The notes: a model not told the origin generated them from the sequence alone. A stretch of DNA of 64,000 bases from Archaeoglobus sulfaticallidus PM70-1 (GCF_000385565.1 NC_021169.1:62001-126000); one strand, 5' to 3'; shown: positions 51,788 through 61,765, counted from the first letter of the stretch. Program-made: numbers and translations.

Positions 51788-53746
51788 CTAGTAGCCCTTC
51801 CATACAGGCCTTTTCTTTTTGACGAAAGCCATCATGCCCTCGGCAAAATCGCTGGTTGGTATGAGCATTACGATCTCCCTCTTGGATAGCTCAAGAGCTT
51901 CTGTGAAAGTCTTTCTGACCGCATTAACAGACTCCTTTATCGCCTTGACAGAAAGAGGTGCGAGCCTCGAGACCTTCTCCACATACTCAATCCCTGCCAT
52001 CTCGAGCTGATCGTGTGGAACGACAACATCAACGAATCCCAGCTCTTCCGCCTCTTCTGGATCGAGCTGATCTCCGGTAAGGCAGTACTTGATAAACTTC
52101 CTGCCGAGCATTGCAACTCCAATCGTCGATGCTATTGGTGGCATAGCACCGATCAATCCCTCTGGCACAGCAAAGCTCGCTTTTTCTGAGGCTATTACGA
52201 TATCAAATAGCAGATTGAGCTCCATCCCACCTCCAAAAGCATAGCCGTTCACCAACGAGATCGTTGGCTTGGTGTACTCCATCAGCGTTGCGACCAGTGG
52301 CAGAGCTACTTTCTCGAAGAAATCCCTGCCATCCGTGAACTTCTTCCACGATCCCATGACAGAGATGTCATCTCCAGCACAGAATGCCTTGCCCTCTCCC
52401 GTAATCAAAACGGCCCTTACATCCTTATCCTCCTCAGCCTTCTTGAACGCCTGATTTAAACCGGTCCACATCTCCTCATTGAGAGAATTCAGCTTATCCG
52501 GCCTTCTCATTGTGATTAACGCATAGTTGTGCCTTTTCTCATACCTGACCGGCCCGAAGTCCACCTGTTCGTAATTCCAAGTGTAGAAGCCCTCTCCGCT
52601 CTTCTTCCCCAGCTTTTTGGCCTCAACCATCTCCACGAGCAGGGGATCTGGACTGTACTCATCAAGTCCCGTTTCCTTAGCTCTCGCTTCAAGAGTCTCA
52701 ACCACCATATCTATCCCGAAATCGTCTGCCATCTCAAGCAATCCCTTGGGATATCCCATACCAAGCACCATTGCCTTGTCTATGTCCTCTCTGGTTGCTA
52801 TGCCGTTCCTCAAAAGCCAGGAGGCCTCGTTTATTGCAGGTGCAAGGATCCTTACTGGATTAACCCTGTATGCCAGGTTTCTGGGTATCTTAACCCTGTG
52901 ATACACTCCCTTGTGCTCGTAAAATCCCCTGCCGGATTTCATTCCCAGTCTGCCTTCCTTTATCATCTCTTCAACGAGTTTCGATGGCTTTACATTAACA
53001 CCCCTCTTCATCATCTCATGGGTAACATAAAAGACGATATCAACCCCGCTGAAGTCGACAACCTCCAGGATACCCATCGGAAGCCCTAACCTGTATTTAA
53101 CAGCGGAATCGATTTCCTCTGGCTTGAATCCCTCCTCTACCATCCGTATGGCTTCAGTGAAAACCCTGAGATTTATCCTGTTGACCAGGAATCCCGGAAC
53201 ATCTTTCTCGACAAGAACATAATCCATGCCAATTGTTTTTGCAAACTCCTTCGTTTTCTCTACCGTCTCATCGCTCGTTCTCTCCCCTCTGATAATCTCC
53301 ACAAGCTTTATCAGCGTTGGAGGGTTAAAGAAGTGCAAACCGATAACGCTTTCAGGCCTTCTGGTGGCAGATGATATGTCCGTGATCGGTATTGTGGATG
53401 TGTTGGTGGAGAAAATCACACCCTCTTTGCAGTTCTCATCCAGCCTTTTGAAGATGTCCTTCTTAACATCAGTATCCTCAATAACAGCCTCAATAACAAA
53501 ATCAGCCTCTTTTGCAGCCTCTTCAAGGTTGGTTGTCGTTTTAATCCTTTTCAAAACATCCTCAGCATTCTCCTTAATCTTCTTTTTGCTTTCAAGCTTT
53601 TTCAGACTCCAGCCGATCTTCTTCACGGCTTTTTCAAGGAATTCGTCCTTGATGTCCACAATCGTGACATTATAGCCAGCAATAGCACACACCTCTGCTA
53701 TTCCGTGCCCCATTGTGCCCGCACCAATAACAAGAACATTCTTCAT
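51788..53746 (-). CDS. Fused 3-hydroxyacyl-CoA dehydrogenase / enoyl-CoA hydratase
   Basis: 652 residues, two enzymes of beta-oxidation in one chain. The N-terminal part has the NAD motif GAGTMGHGIAEV, HFFNPPTLIKLVEI and two C-terminal HACD domains (to about 385); the rest is a crotonase domain starting near VRYEKRHNYALITMRRPDKLNSL with CAGDD and GGGMELNL oxyanion-hole segments, and PEGLIGAMPP. A leader with GGGGGAGATAAG stands before the ATG, and a TATA-like element lies near 53785-53793. Faces a divergent Lrp-type regulator. Confidence 0.94.
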   Translation of the reverse strand: MKNVLVIGAGTMGHGIAEVCAIAGYNVTIVDIKDEFLEKAVKKIGWSLKKLESKKKIKENAEDVLKRIKTTTNLEEAAKEADFVIEAVIEDTDVKKDIFKRLDENCKEGVIFSTNTSTIPITDISSATRRPESVIGLHFFNPPTLIKLVEIIRGERTSDETVEKTKEFAKTIGMDYVLVEKDVPGFLVNRINLRVFTEAIRMVEEGFKPEEIDSAVKYRLGLPMGILEVVDFSGVDIVFYVTHEMMKRGVNVKPSKLVEEMIKEGRLGMKSGRGFYEHKGVYHRVKIPRNLAYRVNPVRILAPAINEASWLLRNGIATREDIDKAMVLGMGYPKGLLEMADDFGIDMVVETLEARAKETGLDEYSPDPLLVEMVEAKKLGKKSGEGFYTWNYEQVDFGPVRYEKRHNYALITMRRPDKLNSLNEEMWTGLNQAFKKAEEDKDVRAVLITGEGKAFCAGDDISVMGSWKKFTDGRDFFEKVALPLVATLMEYTKPTISLVNGYAFGGGMELNLLFDIVIASEKASFAVPEGLIGAMPPIASTIGVAMLGRKFIKYCLTGDQLDPEEAEELGFVDVVVPHDQLEMAGIEYVEKVSRLAPLSVKAIKESVNAVRKTFTEALELSKREIVMLIPTSDFAEGMMAFVKKKRPVWKGY

Positions 53747-53846
53747 CTTATCTCCCCCAGTCTGACATTTTCAATTATTTAATACATTTATACTTTACGA
53801 TTCCTATCCAAAATACTTTTAAATTTTACAATTATGTTGTAACTTA

Positions 53847-54365
53847 ATGGCCAATATTAACGAAATTCATGCAGATAAAAGGATGGTAAAGATACTTGAG
53901 GGAATAGCGAAGGGATTCACTCTCGAGGAGATAGCCAACTATGCTGGAGTCTCTCCAAAAACAGCCTTCAATAGAATCAAAGCCCTTGAAAGCAGGGGTA
54001 TCGTGTTGAAGGAAAGAAGGACATGGAAAATAGATTACCAGAAAGCTGGACTGGACACGATCGGTGTTTTGCTGATAGCGATCCATAACGATATAAAAGG
54101 GTATAAGAAGGTTGTTGAGGCTCTCAAAAAACTCGACTTCGTCGAGAACATCTTCAACCTAATAGGATCCAACTACAACCTGCTCGTGATTGTGAGGTAT
54201 AAGGACCTAAAGGAGGCTTCAAAGGAGCGGGAAAAGTTCTATGAGTGGCTGGATAGAGAGGGAATTAAGGTTGATTCATATGCAGAGTTCATAGGCGAGA
54301 CACTCAAAGAACATAAAAGGACCTTATTCGATGTTTCACAAGATGAGAAAATTTCAAATCCGTGA
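53847..54365 (+). CDS. Lrp/AsnC-family transcriptional regulator
   Basis: 172 residues. N-terminal helix-turn-helix (FTLEEIANYAGVSPKTAFNRIKALESRGIV) and a C-terminal RAM-type ligand domain (VENIFNLIGSNYNLLVIVRYKD). Divergent to the HACD-ECH gene with a 100-bp shared intergenic region, so control of it is a reasonable inference. TTTTAAATTTTAC lies about 28 bases before the ATG: leaderless. Confidence 0.88.
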   Translation: MANINEIHADKRMVKILEGIAKGFTLEEIANYAGVSPKTAFNRIKALESRGIVLKERRTWKIDYQKAGLDTIGVLLIAIHNDIKGYKKVVEALKKLDFVENIFNLIGSNYNLLVIVRYKDLKEASKEREKFYEWLDREGIKVDSYAEFIGETLKEHKRTLFDVSQDEKISNP

Positions 54366-54455
54366 AAATTATGTTAAGAAAGTTTTTAATAAACAGAAAA
54401 GTTATAATAATCTAAATAGAAAAATTTTTAACCTTTTTCAAGTTGATATGCAACT

Positions 54456-54875
54456 ATGAAAGTTAAGAGAGCCTTTCTGATCCTGCTGCTCCTGACCTCA
54501 ACCGCACTGGCGAGCGAGTACATTTTCAGCATGAAAGTAAATGTGAAAATAAGCGAGAGCAAAATCGATATTTCTCCAAAGAGCTTTAACCTCAACCTCC
54601 AGTCAGGAACGGAATATGTCAGGGAAATTACAATCAAGAATTATGGTGAAAGCAGAGAGATCTACTTCGAGAGTTTTATCGAGGGAGAGACCCCAGAAAT
54701 GATGGATGTCGAATTCCACGATACCTTCGGGAACACAATATATTCATCAAATAAGCTCACAATACCGGCAGGAAGCTCTGACAGCCCCGCTGAAGTGAAG
54801 GTGAACGTCCACATCTCAGCAGATGAGTCGGCTAATGGCAGCTACACGATATACATCCAGGCAAAGGAGACCTGA
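54456..54875 (+). CDS. Secreted protein of unknown function, single beta domain
   Basis: 139 residues. A signal peptide (MKVKRAFLILLLLTSTALA) is followed by a beta-sandwich-like sequence, with ITIKNYGESREIYFESFIEG in the style of NEW3/CARDB surface domains, ending in GSYTIYIQAKET. No membrane anchor follows. I see no family match. AT-rich stretch 54376-54440 before it holds TATA-like elements. Confidence 0.65.
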   Translation: MKVKRAFLILLLLTSTALASEYIFSMKVNVKISESKIDISPKSFNLNLQSGTEYVREITIKNYGESREIYFESFIEGETPEMMDVEFHDTFGNTIYSSNKLTIPAGSSDSPAEVKVNVHISADESANGSYTIYIQAKET

Positions 54876-54890
54876 ATCTTAAGTTGAATA

Positions 54891-55289
54891 TTAAAGCCAA
54901 TCCGGTATCTCGATATAACCCTCAGTGGCGTTCACGACTACCTTCATACCTGTTTTTAATTTACTGAGATCCGCTCCATCAACGAGAGGGATGTCGCTTA
55001 TGATTGCTCCTACAGCAATTATGGCCTCCGTTTTTTCGTTGATTATGGCGAGAGGTGCTGAACCTGCTTTCTTCATCCTCAAAAGCACATATGTCCCAAC
55101 AGTAGATCCCCTTCCAGTTGGAAAGGCAAATATCTTTCCTGAAATGTTCTTGCCGTAGATATCGCTATCTTTTGCCTTAACAAGCCCGCTTTCAGGATCC
55201 ACATCACCGAGAAACGAGAAGTTTTTCCTGCTGACAATTAACTCTCCCTCTGCATAGCCTTTTGAAATCGTTCTGCATGGTATTCGCAT
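54891..55289 (-). CDS. Phosphomevalonate dehydratase small subunit (DUF126, aconitase X swivel domain)
   Basis: 132 residues. CRTISKGYAEGELIVS, FPTGRGSTVGTYVLL and IISDIPLVDGADLSKLKTG are the conserved features of the DUF126/AcnX small subunit. In archaea, this subunit with the DUF521 large subunit dehydrates 5-phosphomevalonate in the modified mevalonate pathway for isoprenoids. The large subunit is not in the window, which is unusual as they are often adjacent. Confidence 0.88.
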   Translation of the reverse strand: MRIPCRTISKGYAEGELIVSRKNFSFLGDVDPESGLVKAKDSDIYGKNISGKIFAFPTGRGSTVGTYVLLRMKKAGSAPLAIINEKTEAIIAVGAIISDIPLVDGADLSKLKTGMKVVVNATEGYIEIPDWL

Positions 55290-55387
55290 AAAGGTTGTTA
55301 TTCAGCGGAGTTATATTTCTTTTGTATCAGGCAGCATATAGGCAAACACAGAAACATTTTTAATTCATTCATGCACAATCGAATTGA

Positions 55388-55459
<72 letters not shown>

Positions 55460-55466
55460 CTAAGTT

Positions 55467-55673
55467 TCATTTCAATAATTTTAGCAAATTTTCCTCACTA
55501 ATTGTATGATTCCATAATTGTATCCCAAAAACTTTGCCTCGTTTTTGTAAGAAATTGATAGCCTTGTCAATTATCCTACAGATATAATGACGCTGTCGTT
55601 GAATATCAAGATAACATAAAACGGAAGCCTGAGCTAGAATTACCATAATCTGTTCTGGTATGGTCACCCACAT
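55467..55673 (-). CDS. Unrecognised AT-rich ORF beside tRNA-Ala
   Basis: An open frame of 68 codons ends eight bases from the tRNA 3' end. The product (CYLDIQRQRHYICRIIDKAINFL and LQKRGKVFGIQLWNHTISEENLLK) matches no family I know. It has many Ile/Leu/Tyr residues and a lower GC content than neighbours, so it may be a foreign fragment integrated at the tRNA or a chance frame. The rest of 55460-55785 shows only a possible promoter before the permease. Confidence 0.25.
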   Translation of the reverse strand: MWVTIPEQIMVILAQASVLCYLDIQRQRHYICRIIDKAINFLQKRGKVFGIQLWNHTISEENLLKLLK

Positions 55674-55785
55674 AGAAATGTAATGTTTTTTCGTCAGCTT
55701 AAGATGTGTAAAATTAGTTTGTTATGTCATCACGCAGCAACTCTCCGAAAATTTTTTAATTCCATATAACCGGTGCGAGATTTTA

Positions 55786-57090
55786 ATGGACGACGGAATG
55801 AGTGTCGGAATTGATGAAAAAGTTGAGCCAAAAAAAGCCGTTCTTCTTGGTCTTCAGCACGTTCTCGCAATGTTCGGAGCGACAGTGACTGTACCTCTGG
55901 TCGTTGGAACAGCGATAGGTCTTGAAAGTAATGCCATAGCCCTTATGATTCAGGCAGTGCTTTTGACAATGGGAATAGCAACGCTCTTGCAAACCACAAT
56001 AGGATCAAGATATCCAATAGTCCAGGGATCGAGTTTTGCATTCATTCCAGGGTTGATAAGCATCGGCAAGGGCTTGGGATTGGCAGCGGTTGAAGGTGCT
56101 TTAATTGTTGGTGGTATTCTTGAGGCATTGATTGGTGGTCTGGGAATTGTAGGTAAAGTTAAAAGGCTATTCTCGCCATTAGTAACGGGAGTTACAATAA
56201 TGCTAATAGGTTTTAGTTTAGCCCATGTAGCTGTAAAATACACCTTCAACTTCTTTGCAGATCCTTCTGGCGCTTCAATTCCAAAAGCCTTCTTTATAGC
56301 CTTGATAACTTTTGCAACAACAGTATATGTGGCTTTAAAAGCCAGAGGCCCGTTAAGGGCAATGCCCGTAATTGTTGGAGCTATTGTTGGTTACCTGATC
56401 AGCATACCCCTTGGAATGGTGGATTTAAGCCTGGTTAATGAATTGCCAGTATTCAGCATTCCAAAACCACTGCCATGGGGGATACCCATATTTGAAGCTA
56501 CAGCAATAATCACACTCTTGTTCGCATTTATGGTAAGCATAATAGAAAGTGTTGGCGATTACCACGCAATTTCAGCAATAAGTGGGGCAAAAATAACGGA
56601 CAGGAATATAAACAGAGGAATAATGAGCGAGGGCCTGGCATGTTCAATTGCTGGATTTTTGGGGGCATGTGGAACAACAAGCTATTCAGAGAATATAGGA
56701 CTTGTTGCTCTAACAAAGGTTGCGAGCAGATATGTGGTCCAGATTGGAGGAGTAATACTGATATTCCTCTCATTAATTCCAAAGTTTTCTGGAATACTGG
56801 CTTCAATTCCCGCTCCCGTATTGGGTGGTTTAACTGTAGCACTTTACGGAATGATAAGCGTCACAGGACTCAGACTGATAAAAGAGAAAGTCGAATTCAC
56901 CGACAGAAACATGCTGATAATTGCAAGTGCTTTAATAGTTGGTTTGGGTGCTCCTCAACTCCCACCAGAATTTTTGGAACACTTCCCCAAAATAATTGGA
57001 AGCATTCTAGAATCTGGAATGGCTGTTGGAGCTTTAACTGCTATAATTCTGGATCAGCTCCTGAGGAATAAACCGGGTGATAAAAAATGA
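55786..57090 (+). CDS. Xanthine/uracil permease (NCS2 family)
   Basis: 434 residues with 12-14 membrane helices. Conserved NCS2 parts are visible: [20 protein letters not shown] at the start, [27 protein letters not shown] (with the substrate Glu) and [18 protein letters not shown]. Its ATG follows a TATA-like stretch near 55760. It overlaps upp by four bases, so the substrate is most likely uracil. Confidence 0.94.
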   Translation: MDDGMSVGIDEKVEPKKAVLLGLQHVLAMFGATVTVPLVVGTAIGLESNAIALMIQAVLLTMGIATLLQTTIGSRYPIVQGSSFAFIPGLISIGKGLGLAAVEGALIVGGILEALIGGLGIVGKVKRLFSPLVTGVTIMLIGFSLAHVAVKYTFNFFADPSGASIPKAFFIALITFATTVYVALKARGPLRAMPVIVGAIVGYLISIPLGMVDLSLVNELPVFSIPKPLPWGIPIFEATAIITLLFAFMVSIIESVGDYHAISAISGAKITDRNINRGIMSEGLACSIAGFLGACGTTSYSENIGLVALTKVASRYVVQIGGVILIFLSLIPKFSGILASIPAPVLGGLTVALYGMISVTGLRLIKEKVEFTDRNMLIIASALIVGLGAPQLPPEFLEHFPKIIGSILESGMAVGALTAIILDQLLRNKPGDKK

Positions 57091-57755
57091 TAGAAGATAG
57101 ACGCTGGGAAGGTGTTTATTCCTTTGAGGACTCTCCATTTCTGATGGAAGTGCTTACAGAGCTCAGAGACAAAAACACAGACAGCATAGCATTTAGAAAA
57201 GGGCTGGTTAAACTTGGAAGGTACATGGGTTACGAACTGACAAAAACCATGGAGTTTGAAAAGATCAAAGTTGAAACCCCTCTAGAGGAAACAAAAGGGG
57301 TTATCGCCAAAGACAGGAAAAATATCGTTATCATAACTGTTCTCAGGGCAGCAATTCCGCTAATGGAGGGGTTGATTAAAACATTGGAGCACGCAAGAGT
57401 AGGTATTATCTCAGCTTCAAGAGGAAAACCGCCAGAATTCGAAATAGATGTGAAGTATGTCAAGATTCCAGAGATAAAACCAGAAGATACTGTGATTATC
57501 ACAGATCCAATGATTGCTACTGGATCGACTTTAACTGCGGTGATCCAAGAGATCAAAAAATACAACCCTCCAAAGAGAATAGTAGTTTTAGGAGTACTAG
57601 CAGCCCCGGAAGGAATTGAAAAGATTAAGAAAAAGTTCCCGGAAGTTGAAATATTCATAACAAAAATTGACAGAGAATTAAACTCCAAAGGATACATCCT
57701 ACCAGGTCTGGGAGATGCAGGAGACAGAGCATTTGGTGAACCAACAAAAGTTTAA
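57087..57755 (+). CDS. upp: Uracil phosphoribosyltransferase
   Basis: 222 residues. Makes UMP from uracil and PRPP. PRPP-binding motif [18 protein letters not shown], with ILRAAIPL-like [12 protein letters not shown] earlier and the uracil-binding [11 protein letters not shown] at the C-terminus. Starts within the permease stop (ATGA), so uptake and salvage are coupled. The 250 bases after it show only a possible decayed fragment (weak pieces such as GKDKENWGLEEIISAEKLG on the minus strand) that I could not assign. Confidence 0.96.
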   Translation: MIEDRRWEGVYSFEDSPFLMEVLTELRDKNTDSIAFRKGLVKLGRYMGYELTKTMEFEKIKVETPLEETKGVIAKDRKNIVIITVLRAAIPLMEGLIKTLEHARVGIISASRGKPPEFEIDVKYVKIPEIKPEDTVIITDPMIATGSTLTAVIQEIKKYNPPKRIVVLGVLAAPEGIEKIKKKFPEVEIFITKIDRELNSKGYILPGLGDAGDRAFGEPTKV

Positions 57756-58007
57756 ACATTGGCCATAATCATTATCCTAATTTTTCTGCACTAATAATCT
57801 CCTCAAGCCCCCAATTCTCTTTGTCTTTTCCCCAGAAATACAATCAAAGTGCTAAAGGTAAGCCCCTTCTTCAGCTCATCAACTGTTATCTTGGCGATGG
57901 TGGATCGTGTTCACAGGCCAGTATAGATAAACGATCCACAAGATAAACAAAACAACTTTCTGATATTCCAACAACTTTTTTATACTATTTAGTAGTCTAC
58001 CCAAAAT

Positions 58008-58313
58008 ATGGGAGATACCACAGTAACCATAATAGGAGTTATCGTCGGATTCCTTTTTGGTTTAAGTGGGATCGCCACACTGTTCAACATGATGAGCACG
58101 GTCATCACTGAAGCTTCTACACAGCTATCACAGGTTAGTGCCGCATCAACTCTGGTATTGCTTGTCATTGCAATAATCCTCGTCATCAAGGTAAGAATTC
58201 TTTCATCCCTGATCGTGGGAGCTATTATAGGTGCTGTACTCAACTTCATACTCCAGATGAACGGCATAGACATCGTAAATCAGGTATTCTCCATCATATC
58301 ACAGTACATCTAA
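58008..58313 (+). CDS. Small membrane protein of unknown function (101 aa)
   Basis: Two or three hydrophobic helices: TIIGVIVGFLFGLSGIATLF, ASTLVLLVIAIILVIKV and LSSLIVGAIIGAVLNFIL, separated by a polar stretch. No family recognised. A TTATACTATTTAG box lies 25-30 bases before the ATG, so it has its own promoter. Probably an archaeal-specific integral membrane protein. Confidence 0.6.
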   Translation: MGDTTVTIIGVIVGFLFGLSGIATLFNMMSTVITEASTQLSQVSAASTLVLLVIAIILVIKVRILSSLIVGAIIGAVLNFILQMNGIDIVNQVFSIISQYI

Positions 58314-58359
58314 ATCAAAATGATTAAACTTTTATAGTGCAATAAGTAGTAGCGAGGGG

Positions 58360-58806
58360 ATGAAAGTAGCTCTTGGTGGGACATTCGAGCCACTGCATGA
58401 AGGGCACAAGAAACTGATAGATGTAGCGATACAACTCGGCGGAAAGGAAGTAATGATCGGAATCACGAGTGACGAAATGGCACGGCTTAGGATAAGGAGT
58501 GTCCTGCCGTTTAGGATAAGAGCTGAAAATGTCAGGAGATATGTGCTATCAAAATACGGTTTTGAACCATCTATTGTAAAAATAGACAGCCCGTATGGAA
58601 GAACACTCGATGTCGATTTTGATTATCTTGTCGTATCTCCTGAGACATGCAAAATGGCTGAACTCATAAACAGAAAGAGAAGGGAACTCGGTAAGAAGGA
58701 AATTAGAATAGTCAAGGTTGATTTCTTACTCGCAGAGGATGGAAAGCCCATATCCTCCACAAGGATCAAAAGAGGCGAAATAGACAGATATGGTAATCTC
58801 ATTTGA
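58360..58806 (+). CDS. coaD: Phosphopantetheine adenylyltransferase (archaeal)
   Basis: 148 residues. HIGH-type nucleotidyltransferase: GGTFEPLHEGHKKLI, with the ISSTRIKRGEID motif near the C-terminus. Archaeal-type CoaD lacks close similarity to the bacterial enzyme. Second CoA gene in the window beside the dephospho-CoA kinase at 11 kb. ATG preceded by GAGGGG. Confidence 0.93.
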   Translation: MKVALGGTFEPLHEGHKKLIDVAIQLGGKEVMIGITSDEMARLRIRSVLPFRIRAENVRRYVLSKYGFEPSIVKIDSPYGRTLDVDFDYLVVSPETCKMAELINRKRRELGKKEIRIVKVDFLLAEDGKPISSTRIKRGEIDRYGNLI

Positions 58807-58981
58807 AGTCAACATTGATTTCCCCTCTATTTGAAATTTAATGAAATTTAACAATCCTTAAGATAGCTTGAGAAATGCATAGAGAGAGCCAGAAATTTCG
58901 AGTTTACACCCTTCGTGTCCGTTGTAACTCTGGATAAAATCTAAGCCTAAAAAATTTTAACCCCTGCAACAACCTCCCCTC

Positions 58982-60112
58982 GTGAGAATACTCATCGTTG
59001 GTGGAGGAATTGCAGGGAGTCTTTCAGCGATACATCTCGGTAAAGAAAATGAAGTGGTTGTCGTTGAGGAACATCAATCAGCAGGTTTTCCCGTTCAGTG
59101 TGCCGGGCTTATCAGCGAAGAGTGTTACAATATCTTGTCAAATTTCAGTAAGAGATGTTACATTAACAAAATAGATGGAGCTTTCTTCTTCTCCCCAAAC
59201 GGAGATTATCTGGAACTTTACGGAAAACGGAGAGGCGTTGTTATAGAGAGAAAAATTTTGGACTTTGATCTCATAAGTAAAGCCTCCGAAAATGCAAATA
59301 TTTTGATGAAAACGAAATATATATCTTCGAATGGTAAAAAAGCCAAACTGAGGTCAGATTCAGGAGAGATGTTCCTGGAATACGACTTTCTCATAGGAGC
59401 GGATGGTACCTACTCAAGGGTGTCCTCAGAGTACGGCTTCAGGAAACCAGAAGTGCTCTCAGCCATCCAGTTCGAGGCAAATTTTGAGTGTCTTGATGAA
59501 AACATGGTTGAACTCTATTTTGGATCAGAGTACTCCAGCGGATTTTTTGCGTACGCCATTCCCTTGGACAGTACAACAGCAAGAATAGGAGTCGTCACCA
59601 AAGCATCAGAAATCAACGCCGTACACTACCTGAAAAATCTAATAGAAAAGCACCCATCAGCATCCATAAGATTCGGAAAGGCTATTACAGAACTCAATGC
59701 AGGTTCAATACCTGTTGGGTTAAACGAGATCGTCAGGGAAAATGTTTGCCTGATCGGAGATTCTGCCGGGATGACGAAGCCATATACTGGAGGGGGAATT
59801 TACTACTTGCTTAAAGCTGTGGAATGTCTGAGTGAGAATTTCCCATCGCTAAACAGATTCAAACAAGAATATCTGAACAGGATGGGCAAAGAATATGAAT
59901 TCGGAATGAAAATATACAGGCTATACAGTAAGCTCTCAGACAGAGATTACAACGAGTTGCTGAGCTCCGCAAAAGGTTTTGAAGGCTATGCAAGGGAACT
60001 GGACATGGATAGGCCATCAAGCATCCTGAAAGTCTTGCCGGCTATTATGAAATTGCTATTCAAGAGCCCCACACTATACCTGAAGATAGGAAAAGAATTT
60101 CTTATTAAATAA
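58982..60112 (+). CDS. Geranylgeranyl-reductase-family FAD protein, possible prenyl reductase
   Basis: 376 residues; GTG start. N-terminal GGGIAGSLSAIHLG binds FAD; FLIGADGTYSRV and CLIGDSAGMTKPYTGGGIYY are the reductase family motifs. Relatives hydrogenate the isoprenoid chains of archaeal lipids, and one Archaeoglobus enzyme has been described that reduces the menaquinone side chain. The menaquinone genes 600 bases downstream make a quinone-chain role attractive but unproven. No ferredoxin gene is beside it. Confidence 0.85.
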   Translation: MRILIVGGGIAGSLSAIHLGKENEVVVVEEHQSAGFPVQCAGLISEECYNILSNFSKRCYINKIDGAFFFSPNGDYLELYGKRRGVVIERKILDFDLISKASENANILMKTKYISSNGKKAKLRSDSGEMFLEYDFLIGADGTYSRVSSEYGFRKPEVLSAIQFEANFECLDENMVELYFGSEYSSGFFAYAIPLDSTTARIGVVTKASEINAVHYLKNLIEKHPSASIRFGKAITELNAGSIPVGLNEIVRENVCLIGDSAGMTKPYTGGGIYYLLKAVECLSENFPSLNRFKQEYLNRMGKEYEFGMKIYRLYSKLSDRDYNELLSSAKGFEGYARELDMDRPSSILKVLPAIMKLLFKSPTLYLKIGKEFLIK

Positions 60113-60128
60113 TTTCTGAAACCAAAGT

Positions 60129-60338
60129 TTATTCAAAAAATAGAAATTTATCTTTTTTCTTCTTCAGTACCTCTTCCAGTTTCTTGCCTAAAGGATCTTC
60201 ATGAGTATACGGACATGATAGGTAGTGTTCTACAGCCTTTGCTATCGCATCTTTTGTTGCGCTCTCTCCAGTCTTTTTCTTCAACTCCTCAAGCACACTT
60301 TCTGGCAGCACTGTCTGGGCGTGCACGATCTTTACCAT
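60129..60338 (-). CDS. Small conserved archaeal protein (DUF5371-like)
   Basis: 69 residues: MVKIVHAQTVLPESVLEELKKKTGESATKDAIAKAVEHYL, then a basic C-terminus. The pattern resembles small archaeal DUF5371 proteins (family recalled from memory); the helix-rich form with KKKTGESATKDAIAKAV could suit a ribbon-helix-helix-like or antitoxin-like fold. The ATG at 60338 has GGTGAT before it; the longer frame is not credible. Function unknown. Confidence 0.55.
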   Translation of the reverse strand: MVKIVHAQTVLPESVLEELKKKTGESATKDAIAKAVEHYLSCPYTHEDPLGKKLEEVLKKKKDKFLFFE

Positions 60339-60441
60339 CATATCACCTATCATGATAATGATAACGGAGTACTTAAATGTTTTGAAAAACTCATCATGAA
60401 CACGCAAAAAGATTTTTAATTTTTACCGGAGTATTCTTGCT

Positions 60442-60714
60442 ATGTCGATAGAACTGTTGGCTTTGCTGCTAGGAATGATATATGGCTATATCAACCCAGG
60501 CAGGGAGGACAGAATAAACATCCTGAAGAAAGCCGTAATTTTTGGCATAGTTGTAGGGATCATTCTTGGTCTGCTGGTTGGCATAATTTTCCCACCAGCC
60601 GGAATCCTTGTTGCCGGAGCGGGAATGGTTGGCTTCACGATAATTACCCTGTATTTTGCAGTCTTTTTCGTTGTTGGGACGATTATTGGAGATTTTCTTG
60701 AAAGGAAAAAGTAA
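60442..60714 (+). CDS. Small membrane protein of unknown function (90 aa)
   Basis: Two to three membrane helices: the N-terminal LLALLLGMIYGYI, AVIFGIVVGIILGLLVGIIF and TIITLYFAVFFVVGTIIGDFL, ending in ERKK. No family assigned. The stop lies 31 bases before mqnE, so it may lead the menaquinone transcript. A tttttaatttttacc box precedes its ATG. Confidence 0.55.
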   Translation: MSIELLALLLGMIYGYINPGREDRINILKKAVIFGIVVGIILGLLVGIIFPPAGILVAGAGMVGFTIITLYFAVFFVVGTIIGDFLERKK

Positions 60715-60745
60715 GGAAAGTGGAAGAGTATGTCAGAGTAGAGCT

Positions 60746-61765
60746 ATGAGGAGAAAAGAAATCGAGGAGCTTTTCCATCTGGATCTTCACGAAATAGGGA
60801 GGTTGGCGGACAGCATAAACAGAGAGAATGGAAACTATGCAACATTCGTAATAAACCGTCACATAAACTACACCGACATCTGTGTATCAAAATGCCCGCT
60901 GTGTGCGTTCAGCAATAGAGAAAACTATTTGCTATCCACCAGAGAGATTTTAAAGCTTGTAAAGGATGCTGTAGAAAGGGGAGCAACCGAAGTGCACATT
61001 GTCGGAGGGCACAACCCGGAAATCGGGATTGAGTACTTTGAGGATGTCTTTAAATCTATAAAGGATATGTTTGATGTCACAATAAAAGCCCTGACCGCAA
61101 CCGAAGTGGATTTCTACTCCAGAAAGGAGAAGATGAGTGTGAAGGAGTTCCTGTCAAGGCTTAAGTTAGCCGGGATGGATGCTATGCCCGGAGGCGGAGC
61201 TGAGATACTGGTAGATGATGTCAGAAAGATTATAGCTCCAAACAAGATAAACAGCGAGAGGTGGCTTGAAGTCATGAGAATAGCCCACGAAACAGGAATA
61301 AAAAGCAACGCAACAATGCTCTTCGGACATGTGGAAAGCTATAAAGACCGGTCGGAGCATCTATACAAGCTCAGAAAACTTCAAGAAAAGACTAACGGCT
61401 TCATTTCATTCATTCCACTACTGTTCCACCCGGAGAACACTGACCTGAAGAAAAAAGGGTTGGTAACCAACAAATCAAGTCCAGAAGACGTTCTGAAGAC
61501 CATAGCCGTTTCGAGGATAGCTCTGGATAACTTCAGAACCATAAGAGCCTACTGGGTCATGCTCGGTGAGAGGCTTGCAGAGGTAGCGCTGAACTACGGA
61601 GCAAACGATCTCGACGGAACGCTGATGGAGGAGAGGATAACCCATTCTGCTGGGGCAGAGACTCCAACAAGCTTAGAGGTAGAGAGAATCGTTAAAATCG
61701 CGAGAAATGCTGGGAAAATACCGGCTCAGAGAGATACATTCTGTAACATTATAAGGGTGTTCTGA
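60746..61765 (+). CDS. mqnE: Aminofutalosine synthase MqnE (radical SAM)
   Basis: 339 residues. Radical SAM cluster CVSKCPLC (Cys46, 50, 53). VGGHNPEIGIEYFEDVFKSIKDMFDVTIKALTATEV matches MqnE better than MqnC, which has an HLHSLSPPE-like stretch. Converts the chorismate-derived 3-[(1-carboxyvinyl)oxy]benzoate and SAM to aminofutalosine. The longer frame from 60656 is discarded because it overlaps the upstream gene. First of mqnE-mqnA-mqnC. Confidence 0.92.
   Translation: MRRKEIEELFHLDLHEIGRLADSINRENGNYATFVINRHINYTDICVSKCPLCAFSNRENYLLSTREILKLVKDAVERGATEVHIVGGHNPEIGIEYFEDVFKSIKDMFDVTIKALTATEVDFYSRKEKMSVKEFLSRLKLAGMDAMPGGGAEILVDDVRKIIAPNKINSERWLEVMRIAHETGIKSNATMLFGHVESYKDRSEHLYKLRKLQEKTNGFISFIPLLFHPENTDLKKKGLVTNKSSPEDVLKTIAVSRIALDNFRTIRAYWVMLGERLAEVALNYGANDLDGTLMEERITHSAGAETPTSLEVERIVKIARNAGKIPAQRDTFCNIIRVF

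Noticed and set aside
57756-58007. Possible decayed gene between upp and the 101-residue membrane protein
   Set aside because: Pieces such as GKDKENWGLEEIISAEKLG on the minus strand look coding, but frames are broken and I could not assign a family.
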